From assembly GCF_003116095.1 (NCBI RefSeq), contig NZ_LGRA01000021.1:998794-1062793 (forward strand): 64,000 bases of DNA. Reading direction: 5' to 3'. Shown here in pieces: positions 16,830 to 25,960 of this stretch. The number at the start of each line of letters is the position of its first letter. The stretch's first letter is position 1. The DNA comes from Azospirillum sp. TSO35-2 (GTDB lineage Bacteria; Pseudomonadota; Alphaproteobacteria; Azospirillales; Azospirillaceae). The translations under genes were made by a program, and so were the position numbers. Below the pieces are notes generated by a model. That model was not told the DNA's origin. It saw nothing but the letters and a program-made list of their open reading frames with translations, and made no database searches.

Positions 16830-17654
16830 ATGGCTACGGTTCCTGGGGGCAACTACGGCGACGACGTAATGGTCGGAACCCACAAATCCGATCTGCTCGA
16901 CGGCGGGCATGGTGACGACCTGTTGCTGGGGGGCAATGGGAACGACACTCTGCTGGGCGGCGACGGACGCGATGCTCTGTTCGGGGGGAACGGGCATGAC
17001 GAGGTCCATGGCGGCTCGGGTGCGGACATGCTGTTGGGGGGCAACGGCAGCGACATCCTGGACGGCGGCGACGGTGACGACATCATCCTGGGGGGGAATG
17101 GTGACGACATCCTGGTCGGCGGCCGCGGCCGGGACATCCTGGACGGCGGCAAGGGCGACGATCTGCTGTCCGGGGGTGACGGCGACGATGTCCTGAACGG
17201 CGGCAACGGCGACGACACCCTGTCGGGCGGCGGCCACAACGACATCCTGAACGGCGGCAAGGGCGACGACCTGCTGCATGGCGGGACCGGCGACGACGTG
17301 CTGAGCGGCGGCGACGGCGCGGACACCCTGTTCGGCGACGCCGGCAACGACCGCCTGGAAGGCGGCAAGGGCGACGACCTGCTGGTTGGCGGTGCCGGCC
17401 ACGACGTCTTCATCTTCTCCGGCGGTGGCGGCCAGGACGTGGTCCTGGACTTCAAGGCCGGTGAGGACGTGTTGCAGATTGCCCGCAACATCAACGGCCT
17501 GAAGGTGACCGACGCTGCCGATCTGGCCGCCCGCGTCACCGACCAGCACGGCGACGCCGTGATCGACCTCGGCCATGGCGACAGCATCACGCTGAAGGGC
17601 GTCTCGGCCGCCGACGTTCACAACCACCCGAACGACTTCTTCGTCATTCACTGA
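16830..17654 (+). CDS. RTX calcium-binding secreted protein
   Basis: A 274-residue protein that is almost all RTX repeat. Nineteen consecutive nonapeptides of the pattern GGxGxDxLx span residues 25-195 with no spacer. A C-terminal segment follows (196-274), containing the IFSGGGGQDVVLDF-type cap and ending in the hydrophobic DFFVIH, as expected for an uncleaved type I secretion signal. There is no N-terminal signal peptide and no enzyme, lectin or pore domain. It should stay unfolded in the cytoplasm and fold into a calcium beta-roll once outside. The exporter genes lie immediately upstream. It could be a surface-layer, matrix or adhesion component. The early repeats use GGG glycine codons, giving poly-G runs of 6-7. 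Confidence 0.9.
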   Translation: MATVPGGNYGDDVMVGTHKSDLLDGGHGDDLLLGGNGNDTLLGGDGRDALFGGNGHDEVHGGSGADMLLGGNGSDILDGGDGDDIILGGNGDDILVGGRGRDILDGGKGDDLLSGGDGDDVLNGGNGDDTLSGGGHNDILNGGKGDDLLHGGTGDDVLSGGDGADTLFGDAGNDRLEGGKGDDLLVGGAGHDVFIFSGGGGQDVVLDFKAGEDVLQIARNINGLKVTDAADLAARVTDQHGDAVIDLGHGDSITLKGVSAADVHNHPNDFFVIH

Positions 17655-17777
17655 GCGGTCCCCGCTCCGTGACCTGACGGGAAAAACCACTCCGCGGAGG
17701 AGGGGCCGGTGGTGCGAGAACCGCCGCCGGTCCCCCTTTGCCCGAATTTCCCCCGACGCTGCCGGAATCCTCAGCCC

Positions 17778-20060
17778 ATGACCGTCATCGCCGTCCTGCC
17801 GAATTCGCTGTCGATCGCTCCCGCCCAACGTCTGGTGCTGGGCCGCCGCTTCCTGCTGGTGTCCTGGACGATGGATGGCTTTGATGCCGGGCGGGCGGAG
17901 CCGGTCGGGACGATCACGCCCAGTGTCGATGGCGAAGCGATGCGTCCGCCCTTCACTACCCTGTCGATCGGCACCGGCTGGGGCGGCCGGCGCGTGCTGG
18001 CGATCCTTCCGGCGCCGTCCGATCCGCGCACGCCCATCCATTTCGTTGCCAACAACCGCGTCATCGCGGAGTTGCGGACGGAGTCCGGCGCCGCCGACCT
18101 CGACCCGGCCGGGCTGCTCGGCAGCTTGGATGGCGCGGCGCGGCTGCGCGTGCTGCGCTTCCTCTTCGACTTCGCCTGCTCCACCCCGGCACTGCGCGGC
18201 GACGGCGCCTTCGCCGCGCTGTGCCGTCGGCTGGTGCTGGACCGTGCCGCCGAACCGGCGCCGCTGGCGGTCCGTGCTTCGGCCGGCGGCGATCTGCTGC
18301 TGTGCGCCGGGGCGTTGTCGCCGCGCTTCGGCGCCATCACCGGTCTGGTGGTCGTCTCGCCTGGCGCGGTCGTCCCGGCGCCTTTCGACGCCTGCGTCGG
18401 TAGTGACCCGGCCGGGCGTGGCCGCGTCGCCTTCGACCTGCTGATCGACCGGGCGCTGTGCGCACCGGGCAATCTGCTGGTGGTGATGGGGGCCAACGGA
18501 CTGGCCTGCCGCCGTTTCCCCGAGACGCCGGCCGTCCTGCCGACGCTGACCGACCGGCTGAACGGCCGGCCGGACACCTCGGCGGATCTCCGCCACTACC
18601 TGCTGTCCTGTCTGGCCAAGCGGGGCCGGACCGACGCCTCGGCCGCTTCCGCCGTCAGCGAGCTCCAGGCGCTGGCACCGCTGCCGCGCCGGCAGGCGGC
18701 CGACGCCAAGCGCCCGATCGGCGCCTCGCTCGACCTCGCCATCCCCACGGCCGATGGTGGCCTGTTCCTGGCCGGCTGGCTGCATGACCCGCACAATCTG
18801 GCGGCCGGCCTGGTGGTGCGGACACCCTTCGGCGGCGAACGCCGGGTCGATGCCTTCGCCGACCGCTTCCCGCGCGAGGATGTCGCCAAGCTGTACGGCG
18901 CGACCGGGATCGACCGCAGCGGCTTTGTCCTGCATCTGCCGGGATCGCCCGGACCGGCGGCGGCGCTGCAGGTCAGTGCGGAGCTGCGGCTGGCATCGGG
19001 CGGCGCCCTGCGTCTGGTGCCGCCGCCACGCCCGCGCGCTGACGCCGACGCCCGCGCCGCGGTGCTGGGCAGCCTGCCGCCACGCTTCGCCACGCCGCAA
19101 CTGCTGGAAACGGTGATCGCCCCGGCGGTGGCCCCGCTGCACGCTGCCCATCTGGCGACCCGCGCCGAACCGGAACTGGTCGTCTATGGCGAGCGGCCGA
19201 CGCGGCCCGCCGTGTCGGTCATCATCCCGCTCTATCGGGCGCTGGAGTTCCTGCGCTTCCAGCTCGCCAGCTTCGCCACCGATCCGACGATGGCCGACGC
19301 CGAGCTGATCTTCGTGCTCGACAGCCCGGAGCAGCGCGACGAGGTCGTGCATCTGCTGCGCGGTTTCCACGCCCTGTACGGTCTGCCGATGCTGCTGCTG
19401 GTGCAGTCCGCCAACTTCGGCTATTCGGCGGCCAACAACGTCGGTGTCGCCGTCGCCCGGGCCGGCCGGCTGCTGTTCCTGAACTCCGACGTCGTGCCGG
19501 ACCGGGCCGGCTGGCTGCCCGAGTTGGTCGCCGCGATGGAGGCCCGCCCCGGCATCGGCGCGGTGGGGCCGAAGCTGCTGTTCGACGACGACAGCCTTCA
19601 GCACGCTGGCCTCTATTTCGACCGCGATCTGCAGGGCGCTTGGTACAACCATCATTACTTCAAGGGACTGCCGCGCGACTTCGGACCGGCCTGCCGGCCG
19701 CGGTCGGTGCCGGGCGTCACCGGCGCCTGCCTGCTGACCACCAGCACCGCCTTCGCCACCGCCGGCGGCTTCTGTGAAGACTACATCATCGGCGACTTCG
19801 AGGATTCGGACCTCTGCCTGCGCATCCGCGACCAGGGGCTCGACATCCGCTACGTCCCGTCGGTGGAGCTGTACCACCTGGAGCGCCGGTCGATCGGCCG
19901 CCACCAGGGCTACACCCGTGGCGTCGCCTCCGAATACAACCGCTGGCTCCACGGCCGCCGCTGGGCCGGCCGCATGGACGCGCTGATGGCTCGCGACTGG
20001 AACGCCGCCGACGAGGCGACGGTGTTCCGTGCCGGCAAGACGACACAGGTGACCCGATGA
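17778..20060 (+). CDS. Large family-2 glycosyltransferase with N-terminal accessory domains
   Basis: About 760 residues. The catalytic GT2 domain begins near residue 476 (VSVIIPLYRALEFLRF). It has the metal/nucleotide motif LLFLNSDVVP near 563 and the catalytic-base region GDFEDSDLCLRIRDQG near 675, so it should be an active cytoplasmic sugar transferase. Residues 1-470 hold an all-beta/mixed region of unknown role, including the segment around GGLFLAGWLHDP near residue 330, which recurs in the protein at 22326. A GTG start at 17709 with a GGAGGAGGGG ribosome site is a real alternative, adding 23 residues. It is first in a run of overlapping genes. Confidence 0.8.
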   Translation: MTVIAVLPNSLSIAPAQRLVLGRRFLLVSWTMDGFDAGRAEPVGTITPSVDGEAMRPPFTTLSIGTGWGGRRVLAILPAPSDPRTPIHFVANNRVIAELRTESGAADLDPAGLLGSLDGAARLRVLRFLFDFACSTPALRGDGAFAALCRRLVLDRAAEPAPLAVRASAGGDLLLCAGALSPRFGAITGLVVVSPGAVVPAPFDACVGSDPAGRGRVAFDLLIDRALCAPGNLLVVMGANGLACRRFPETPAVLPTLTDRLNGRPDTSADLRHYLLSCLAKRGRTDASAASAVSELQALAPLPRRQAADAKRPIGASLDLAIPTADGGLFLAGWLHDPHNLAAGLVVRTPFGGERRVDAFADRFPREDVAKLYGATGIDRSGFVLHLPGSPGPAAALQVSAELRLASGGALRLVPPPRPRADADARAAVLGSLPPRFATPQLLETVIAPAVAPLHAAHLATRAEPELVVYGERPTRPAVSVIIPLYRALEFLRFQLASFATDPTMADAELIFVLDSPEQRDEVVHLLRGFHALYGLPMLLLVQSANFGYSAANNVGVAVARAGRLLFLNSDVVPDRAGWLPELVAAMEARPGIGAVGPKLLFDDDSLQHAGLYFDRDLQGAWYNHHYFKGLPRDFGPACRPRSVPGVTGACLLTTSTAFATAGGFCEDYIIGDFEDSDLCLRIRDQGLDIRYVPSVELYHLERRSIGRHQGYTRGVASEYNRWLHGRRWAGRMDALMARDWNAADEATVFRAGKTTQVTR

Positions 20061-20896
20061 ACGCGATCGTGCCGACCCCGCAGCTTGCGGTCCTGCGCCG
20101 CCAGACCGACCCGCGCCTGGAATGGCTGTGCGCCCACATCGCCCGCAACCGCTTCCTGCCGGTGCCGCCGTCGGAGCTGCACTTCATCGGCGATGGCGAT
20201 TTCCGCGCCATCGGGGCGGAGTTCCTGCGCCATTTCGTCCGGCTTGGCGGCCTGCGTCCCGACCACCGCGTGCTGGAGATCGGCTGTGGCGTCGGCCGCA
20301 TGGCGCTGCCGCTGACCCAGTATCTCGACGGCGCCTACGACGGCATCGACATCGTGCTGGACGGCATCCGCTGGTGCGCCCAGACGATCACCCCGGCCTA
20401 TCCGGAGTTCCGCTTCCATCACCTCGACGTCGCCAACGGGCTGTACAACCCGGACGGCCGGATCGCCGGCGGCGCGGCGTCGCTGCCCTTCACCGCCGGC
20501 GCCTATGACTTCGTCATCCTGACCTCGGTCATCACCCACCTGCGCACCGCCGACACCGAGCGTTACGCGGCGGAGATCGCCCGCATGTTGAAGCCGGGCG
20601 GGCGCTGCTTCCTCAGCCTGTTCCTGGCCGACACCACCGCGCGTGCCGGCATCGCTAGGGGGACCGCCCGCCCGGCCTTCCAGGAGGCGCCCGGGGGCGC
20701 CGCGGCGGTCGAACTGCTCGCCGACCCGGCCCACCCGAACGCCGCCATCGCCTATGACGAGGCGTTCCTGCTCGGCCGCTTCGCGGCGAACGGCCTGCAC
20801 CCGGCCCGGCCCATCGCCTACGGCCACTGGAGCGGTCAGCGCGAGGCCGAGAATTTCCAGGATCTGCTGGTGCTGGAAAAGAGGACCGGCCGATGA
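20057..20896 (+). CDS. SAM-dependent class I methyltransferase
   Basis: A 279-residue methyltransferase with the glycine-rich SAM motif VLEIGCGVGRMALPL near residues 73-87, the acidic ribose-binding strand YDGIDIV, and the post-motif LKPGGRCFLSLFL near 180-192. The fold is that of small-molecule or sugar methyltransferases, not DNA methylases (no NPPY or DPPY). It overlaps both the upstream glycosyltransferase and the downstream GT4 as ATGA, which implies a dedicated role in decorating the glycan made by this locus, probably O-methylation of a sugar. The substrate is unproven. Confidence 0.85.
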   Translation: MNAIVPTPQLAVLRRQTDPRLEWLCAHIARNRFLPVPPSELHFIGDGDFRAIGAEFLRHFVRLGGLRPDHRVLEIGCGVGRMALPLTQYLDGAYDGIDIVLDGIRWCAQTITPAYPEFRFHHLDVANGLYNPDGRIAGGAASLPFTAGAYDFVILTSVITHLRTADTERYAAEIARMLKPGGRCFLSLFLADTTARAGIARGTARPAFQEAPGGAAAVELLADPAHPNAAIAYDEAFLLGRFAANGLHPARPIAYGHWSGQREAENFQDLLVLEKRTGR

Positions 20897-22329
20897 GCCG
20901 CCGCCGTCTGCCCCTGGTTCCGGCCGGCCGGCCGGTCGTCAAGGCGCCGCCCAAGCCGCAAGGTGCCCGATTTGAGAAAGCCCGGCCGCCCCGCGTCCTG
21001 CTGATCGCCCACAACCACCCCAGCCTGCATCCCGGCGGCACCGAGATCTTCGCGCACGAGCTGTTCGGCGGCCTGAAGGCGGCGGGGGCGGAGTGCCTGT
21101 TCCTGGCCTGCACCAACGACACCCACCGCACGCCGCGGCCGGGGACCGGGTTCCAGACGCTGGGCCGCAGCGCCGACGAGGTGCTGCTGTGGGCCGGTCA
21201 CTTCGACCATTTCCACCAGAGCCAGATCGACCTGCACGGGCTGGTGCCCGACCTGTCGAACCTGCTCCGCGCCTTCCGGCCGGACATCGTCCACATCCAC
21301 CACACCCTGCTGCTGGGCGTGGAGATGCTGTTCCTGATCCGCCGCGTCTGCCCCGATGCGAAGATCGTCTACACGCTGCACGACTATTACCCGATCTGCG
21401 CCAACGATGGGCAGATGGTGACGACGGACAATCGGAAGGGGGCCGATCGGGAGGGGGGGAACCGCGCGCTCTGCGACCGCGCCACGCCGGACGCCTGCCA
21501 CCGCTGTTTCCCCGACCGGCCGGCCGACCAGTTCCTGCTGCGCGAGAAGCACATCAAGGCGATGTTCGGTCTGGTCGACCGCTTCCTGTCGCCCAGCCGT
21601 TTCTTGCGCGACCGCTACGTCGCCTGGGGCCTGAACCCCGACCGGATCGAGGTGATGGCGAACAGCCGCCCGGCCGTCGCCGCAGCCCCGGTGCGGGAGA
21701 TCGCCTCCGGCGGCCGGCGCGACGCCTTTGCTTATTTCGGCAACCTCAACCCGTTCAAGGGCGTCACCGTGGCGCTGGACGCGGTCGCCCGCATGGCCCG
21801 GCAGGGGCTGGACCCGGCGCTGTCCGTCCATGGCGGCAGCCTGTTCCAGTCGGCCGAGTTCCGCCAGCGGGTGTCCGAAGGCTTCGAGGCGGCACGCGGC
21901 TTCGCCACCGGCCACGGCCCCTACCGGTTTCAGGACATGCCGGCGCTGATGGCCGCCGCCGACTGGGTGCTGGTGCCGTCGGTCTGGTGGGAGAACGCGC
22001 CGCTGGTCATCCAGGAGGCCTTCCAGCATCGCCGTCCGGTGATCTGCAGCGGCATCGGCGGCATGGCGGAGGCGGTGCGCGACGGCGTCGACGGCCTGCA
22101 CGTCCGCCCCGGCGACGCCGCCGACCTCGCCCGCGTGATGACCCGCGCGATGACCGAGCCCGGCCTGTGGGAGCGGCTGTCCGCCAACATCCCCGCCGTC
22201 CGCCCGACCGAGGACGCCGCCGCCCTGCACCTCGCCCTGTACGGCGAACTGCTGGCCGGTCCCACCCCCGTCCAGTCCGCATCCGCAATTTCCGCACCCG
22301 CATTTTCCATGGGGAACCGCACCCGATGA
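20893..22329 (+). CDS. Family-4 glycosyltransferase (GT-B fold)
   Basis: A 478-residue GT-B enzyme. The N-terminal acceptor domain starts at RVLLIAHNHPSLHPGGTEIF near residues 35-54. The C-terminal donor domain has FGNLNPFKGV near 280 and the family signature VPSVWWENAPLVIQEAF near 357-373, whose Glu pair handles the nucleotide sugar. A basic, proline-rich N-terminal 30 residues is unusual. It is clearly related to the GT4 at 24594: both have an FDHF/YDHF patch, a VHIHH/VNFHH patch and a cysteine-containing segment (DACHRCFPD and DCAGCFPQ). Start and stop both overlap neighbours as ATGA. Confidence 0.88.
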   Translation: MSRRRLPLVPAGRPVVKAPPKPQGARFEKARPPRVLLIAHNHPSLHPGGTEIFAHELFGGLKAAGAECLFLACTNDTHRTPRPGTGFQTLGRSADEVLLWAGHFDHFHQSQIDLHGLVPDLSNLLRAFRPDIVHIHHTLLLGVEMLFLIRRVCPDAKIVYTLHDYYPICANDGQMVTTDNRKGADREGGNRALCDRATPDACHRCFPDRPADQFLLREKHIKAMFGLVDRFLSPSRFLRDRYVAWGLNPDRIEVMANSRPAVAAAPVREIASGGRRDAFAYFGNLNPFKGVTVALDAVARMARQGLDPALSVHGGSLFQSAEFRQRVSEGFEAARGFATGHGPYRFQDMPALMAAADWVLVPSVWWENAPLVIQEAFQHRRPVICSGIGGMAEAVRDGVDGLHVRPGDAADLARVMTRAMTEPGLWERLSANIPAVRPTEDAAALHLALYGELLAGPTPVQSASAISAPAFSMGNRTR

Positions 22330-24545
22330 AGGACCGCAGCACCAAGGCCGACATCACCGCCGCCGTCCTGCTGGACGAGGACACGCTGATGCTGTTCGGC
22401 GCCATCGACCAGCCGGTGCCGGCCGACAGCCTGGTGCTGCTGGACGGCACCGCCGACGGGCGCTTCCGTGGCGGCTGCTGGATCGACGGCGCCGGCGAGC
22501 GCTGGTTCCTCGGGGTCATCCGGGTGGCCGGACTCGCCCACATGCGGCCGTCGCGCATCGAGATCCCCGACGAACGCGGCGCGCACCTGCTGCTGCCGCG
22601 CCTGTCCAACGTCCGCACCAATCCGGCCCATCTGGTCGCCACCCTGCGCGAGGTGCAGCCGCAATCGCTGGGCACCGCGCTGGACGTTGCCGTTGCGCTG
22701 CTGGCGGGGGAGCAGAACGCGGTTGATCCGACCGCCGAGGAGCCCGCCGCCGACCGCCGCATCCGCCTGTTGACCGGGCTGGCGCAGGAGGTCTCGCGCC
22801 CCGATGGCTTCGCCGAGGTGCTGGGCCGCTTCCGCGATGGCGCGTTGATGGTGCAGGGCTGGTCGCACGGCTTCCCCGCCGGCGAGCAGACCGTGCTGGT
22901 CGAGGCGGCGGACCTGCGCCGGCACAGCGCCGCCGCGGCCCCCTTCCACCGGCCTGACCTGCCGGCCGACGCCGCCGGCCTGCTGGCGGTGCTCACCGGC
23001 CCGGCGGCCTCGCCCGAGGGGATCCGCCGCATCCATTTCCGCGCCGCCGACGGCTGGCGCCATCTGGCGATCTTCGAACATCGTCAGATCCTGGCCGACG
23101 GCGTCGCCTCGGCCCACGCCCGTGACATGCTGGGTCCGTTGCAGGGCGACGCCGCCCGCCGCAGCGTCGCCGCCGCGCTCGCCGCCCGCTACAACGGGGT
23201 GGAAACGGTGTCGCAACTCGACGCCCCGGTGCGCATCGGGCTGGACATGGCGGTCCGCGTGCCGGGCGTCGGCCTGTTCGTCTGCGGCTGGCTGCTCGAC
23301 CCCGGCCATGCCGTTCGCGGCGTGACGCTGAAGGGAGCCGGGCCGTCGGGGCCGGGGCTGTCGGCGCGGCTGGACGCCGACTGGTCGCGGCTGGCCCGCC
23401 GCGACGTCAGCGAGGCCTTCGCCCATGATGCAGCCTTCGCCGGCCGGCTGGTGCCGGGCAGCGACGCCCACGGCTTCACCGCTTTCGCGGCGGAGCCGGC
23501 CGGTCTGGCCGCTGATGCCGAGTTCCATCTGGAGCTGACGCTGGCCGACGGCGTCGCCTTCCTGCCACTGCCCTGTCAGCCGCCGGCACCCGACGCGCTG
23601 CGCCGCATGCTGGGGGCCGTCAACCCGGACAGCCCGTCGATCGACCGCATCGTCGCCACCCATCTGGGGCCGATGCTGCGCGCCGCCACCGCGGCGCGCG
23701 CGCCGTCCACCGCCGTCCTGCACCCGATGGGCCGCGCGCTGAAGAGCCCACGGGTGTCGGTGATCCTGCCGGTCTGCGACGGGCGCGAGGACGTCGACCT
23801 GAACCTCGCCCGCATGGCGATCGACCCGGATTTCGCCGACGCCGAGATCCTGGTCGCTGCCGGCGCCGGCACGCACGAGCGGTTGGCCGGCATGGTGCGG
23901 CAGGCGGCCGGCTTCTACCGGCTGGCGGTCGGCTTCGTCGCCGCGCCGGGGGCCGCCGACCCGTTCGAGGCGGTCGCCGCCGCCCTGCCGCACGCGCGGG
24001 CCGACCGGGTGCTGCTGTTGTCGCCGTCGGTGCTGCCGACCGAGCCCGGCTGGCTGTCGGCGCTGGAGCGGGCGATCCGCAAGCCCAACGCGGTCGGCTC
24101 CGCCGCGCTGGCGCCGGTGATGGCCAGCCCGACCCTGCTGTACGAGGATCACTCGATCCGCTTCGCCGGCATCGTCGCGGTCGAAGGGCCGGGCGGTGCC
24201 GTCACCTACGAACGCCGCTTCGCCGGCTACCCGCGCGACTGGCTGAAGGAGCGCGAGGCGTCGGCGGTCGACGCCGCCTCGGCCGACTGCGCGCTGCTGC
24301 CGCGCGACCTGCTGGTCCGGGCGATGGCGGAGTGCGGTCGCTATCTCGGGGCCGAACCCAAGGGGCTGGACCTCTGTCTGCGGGTGAACGCCGCCGGCGG
24401 TTCCTGCCTGTGGCTGCCGAAGGTCCGGCTGGTCGCGGTCGACGAGCAGGGCCGCGACGCCCACGACCCGCGCCTGCGCCGGATGAGCGCCCTGGTCGAC
24501 CAGTGGAGCTTCACCGAGCGCTGGTCGGCCTCCATCGCCGCCTGA
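22326..24545 (+). CDS. Family-2 glycosyltransferase-like protein with degenerate active site
   Basis: A 739-residue paralogue of the protein at 17778, with the same layout: a long N-terminal region, the shared segment around GLFVCGWLLDP near residue 318, and a GT2-like fold from about residue 475 (VSVILPVCDGRED). The catalytic elements have been lost. The NSD motif of the paralogue is replaced by SPS (LLLSPSVLP), and the EDSD base region reads KGLD (EPKGLDLCLRV). It is therefore probably inactive as a transferase and may act as a scaffold, acceptor-binding or regulatory subunit. The reading frame is intact, so it is under selection. It is coupled to the upstream GT4 by ATGA. Confidence 0.75.
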   Translation: MKDRSTKADITAAVLLDEDTLMLFGAIDQPVPADSLVLLDGTADGRFRGGCWIDGAGERWFLGVIRVAGLAHMRPSRIEIPDERGAHLLLPRLSNVRTNPAHLVATLREVQPQSLGTALDVAVALLAGEQNAVDPTAEEPAADRRIRLLTGLAQEVSRPDGFAEVLGRFRDGALMVQGWSHGFPAGEQTVLVEAADLRRHSAAAAPFHRPDLPADAAGLLAVLTGPAASPEGIRRIHFRAADGWRHLAIFEHRQILADGVASAHARDMLGPLQGDAARRSVAAALAARYNGVETVSQLDAPVRIGLDMAVRVPGVGLFVCGWLLDPGHAVRGVTLKGAGPSGPGLSARLDADWSRLARRDVSEAFAHDAAFAGRLVPGSDAHGFTAFAAEPAGLAADAEFHLELTLADGVAFLPLPCQPPAPDALRRMLGAVNPDSPSIDRIVATHLGPMLRAATAARAPSTAVLHPMGRALKSPRVSVILPVCDGREDVDLNLARMAIDPDFADAEILVAAGAGTHERLAGMVRQAAGFYRLAVGFVAAPGAADPFEAVAAALPHARADRVLLLSPSVLPTEPGWLSALERAIRKPNAVGSAALAPVMASPTLLYEDHSIRFAGIVAVEGPGGAVTYERRFAGYPRDWLKEREASAVDAASADCALLPRDLLVRAMAECGRYLGAEPKGLDLCLRVNAAGGSCLWLPKVRLVAVDEQGRDAHDPRLRRMSALVDQWSFTERWSASIAA

Positions 24546-24593
24546 CCGATGCCATTCCCCTCTCAACCGCCAGAACGGACCTGCGGCAGCCCC

Positions 24594-25910
24594 ATGAGCC
24601 AGAGCAAGCGCGTGCTGATCATCAGCCATGGCCATCCCTCCTTCTCGCTGGGCGGGGGGGAGGTCGCCTCCTACAACCTCCACAACGGCATGCACGACCT
24701 GCCGGGCTGGAACAGCCACTATCTGGCCCGCGTCGCTCCGCCGATCGCCCAGCATGGCGGTTCCGCCCTGATGGCGCTGCGCCAGAAGGAGCGGGAGGTC
24801 CTGTACTACGCCAACGACTACGACCATTTCCGCCTGTCCAACCGTAACCTTCCGGGGCTCGAAAAGGACTTCGTCCGCTACGTCCGCGACCTTCAGCCCG
24901 ACGTGGTGAACTTCCACCATTTCCTGGGACTGGGGATCGAGACGATCCAGGCGGTGCGGCAGGCGTTGCCACGCGTGCCGATCGTCGTGACCTTCCACGA
25001 ATACCTGTCGATCTGCCACCACCACGGCCAGATGGTGAAGACCAGCCGCAACACGCTGTGCTACCGCGCCAGCCCGGCCGACTGCGCCGGCTGCTTCCCG
25101 CAGATCGGCGAGGCGGAGTTCTTCAAGCGCGAGCTGTTCCTGAAGACCTTCCTGGAGCAGGCCGACTTCTACATCAGCCCGTCCAACTTCCTGATCGACC
25201 GCTACGTCGATTGGGGGTTGCCGCGCGAGAAGTTCCGCATGATCGAGAACGGCCTGACCATCGAGGGCGTGGCGCCGCCGCGCCCCGTCGCCCGCGGCGG
25301 CAAGCGCAACCGCTTCGCCTTCTTCGGCCAGTTGACCGAGTTCAAGGGCGCCCATGTGCTGGTGGAGGCGGTGTCGCGCCTGTCCGAGAAGGTGTGGGGC
25401 GAGGACGGTGCGCTGATGATCTTCGGCGGCAACCTGGAACGCCAGCCCGAAGCCTACCAGAAGCGTTTCAACGACGCGGTCGAGAAGGCCGGCGACCGGG
25501 TGCGCTTCTACGGCAGCTACCGGTCGGCCGAGCTGCCGGGGCTGATGAAGGACGTCGACTGGATGATCATCCCGTCGATCTGGTGGGAGAACTCGCCCGT
25601 CGTCATCCAGGAGGCCTTCCTGCACGGCCGCCCGATCATCGCCAGCAACATCGGCGGCATGGCGGAGAAGGTGACGCACGGCGTCGACGGCCTGCATTTC
25701 CGCAGCGGCAGCGTCGAGGACCTCGTCGACCGGATGACCGAAGCGCTGACCAGCCCGGAGCTGTGGGACCGGCTGCGCCTGCGCATCCGCCGTCCGATCG
25801 ACCGTGCCGAATGCGCCCGCCAGCACGCCGAGGTCTACGACGCGCTGCTGGCCGCCCGCAACGGCGGTGCGTCGGCGCTGCCCGACCGCGCCGTGGCGCA
25901 GCGGTCGTGA
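24594..25910 (+). CDS. Family-4 glycosyltransferase (GT-B fold)
   Basis: About 438 residues. The N-terminal domain begins RVLIISHGHPSFSLGGGEV. The donor domain carries FGQLTEFKGAHV near residue 243 and IPSIWWENSPVVIQEAFLHG near 323, the GT4 Glu signature. It is a sister of the GT4 at 20893. I placed the start at MSQSKRV, where homology begins; an in-frame ATG at 24549, just after the preceding stop, would add 15 residues. Neither has a strong ribosome site, so translational coupling is likely. The sugar specificity is not readable. Confidence 0.86.
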   Translation: MSQSKRVLIISHGHPSFSLGGGEVASYNLHNGMHDLPGWNSHYLARVAPPIAQHGGSALMALRQKEREVLYYANDYDHFRLSNRNLPGLEKDFVRYVRDLQPDVVNFHHFLGLGIETIQAVRQALPRVPIVVTFHEYLSICHHHGQMVKTSRNTLCYRASPADCAGCFPQIGEAEFFKRELFLKTFLEQADFYISPSNFLIDRYVDWGLPREKFRMIENGLTIEGVAPPRPVARGGKRNRFAFFGQLTEFKGAHVLVEAVSRLSEKVWGEDGALMIFGGNLERQPEAYQKRFNDAVEKAGDRVRFYGSYRSAELPGLMKDVDWMIIPSIWWENSPVVIQEAFLHGRPIIASNIGGMAEKVTHGVDGLHFRSGSVEDLVDRMTEALTSPELWDRLRLRIRRPIDRAECARQHAEVYDALLAARNGGASALPDRAVAQRS

Positions 25911-25960
25911 ACCGGCAAACCGCCAATCCTTTATCGCCCATCCATTCAGGGAGAGCCGCC

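Noticed and set aside
16900..17420. Regular tandem repeats that could be mistaken for a CRISPR array
   Set aside because: The period is 27 bases and in frame; it encodes RTX nonapeptides with codon-level variation and no spacers.
16806..19952. A 1048-residue open frame on the minus strand opposite the RTX and glycosyltransferase genes
   Set aside because: Long antisense frames are expected at this GC content. It runs across two well-supported + strand genes and a promoter region, has low-complexity composition and no recognisable domain.
21930..25826. A 1298-residue minus-strand open frame opposite the glycosyltransferases
   Set aside because: The composition is that of a codon-shadow frame (Ala/Arg/Gly/Gln-rich, no domain), while the opposite strand holds clear family members.
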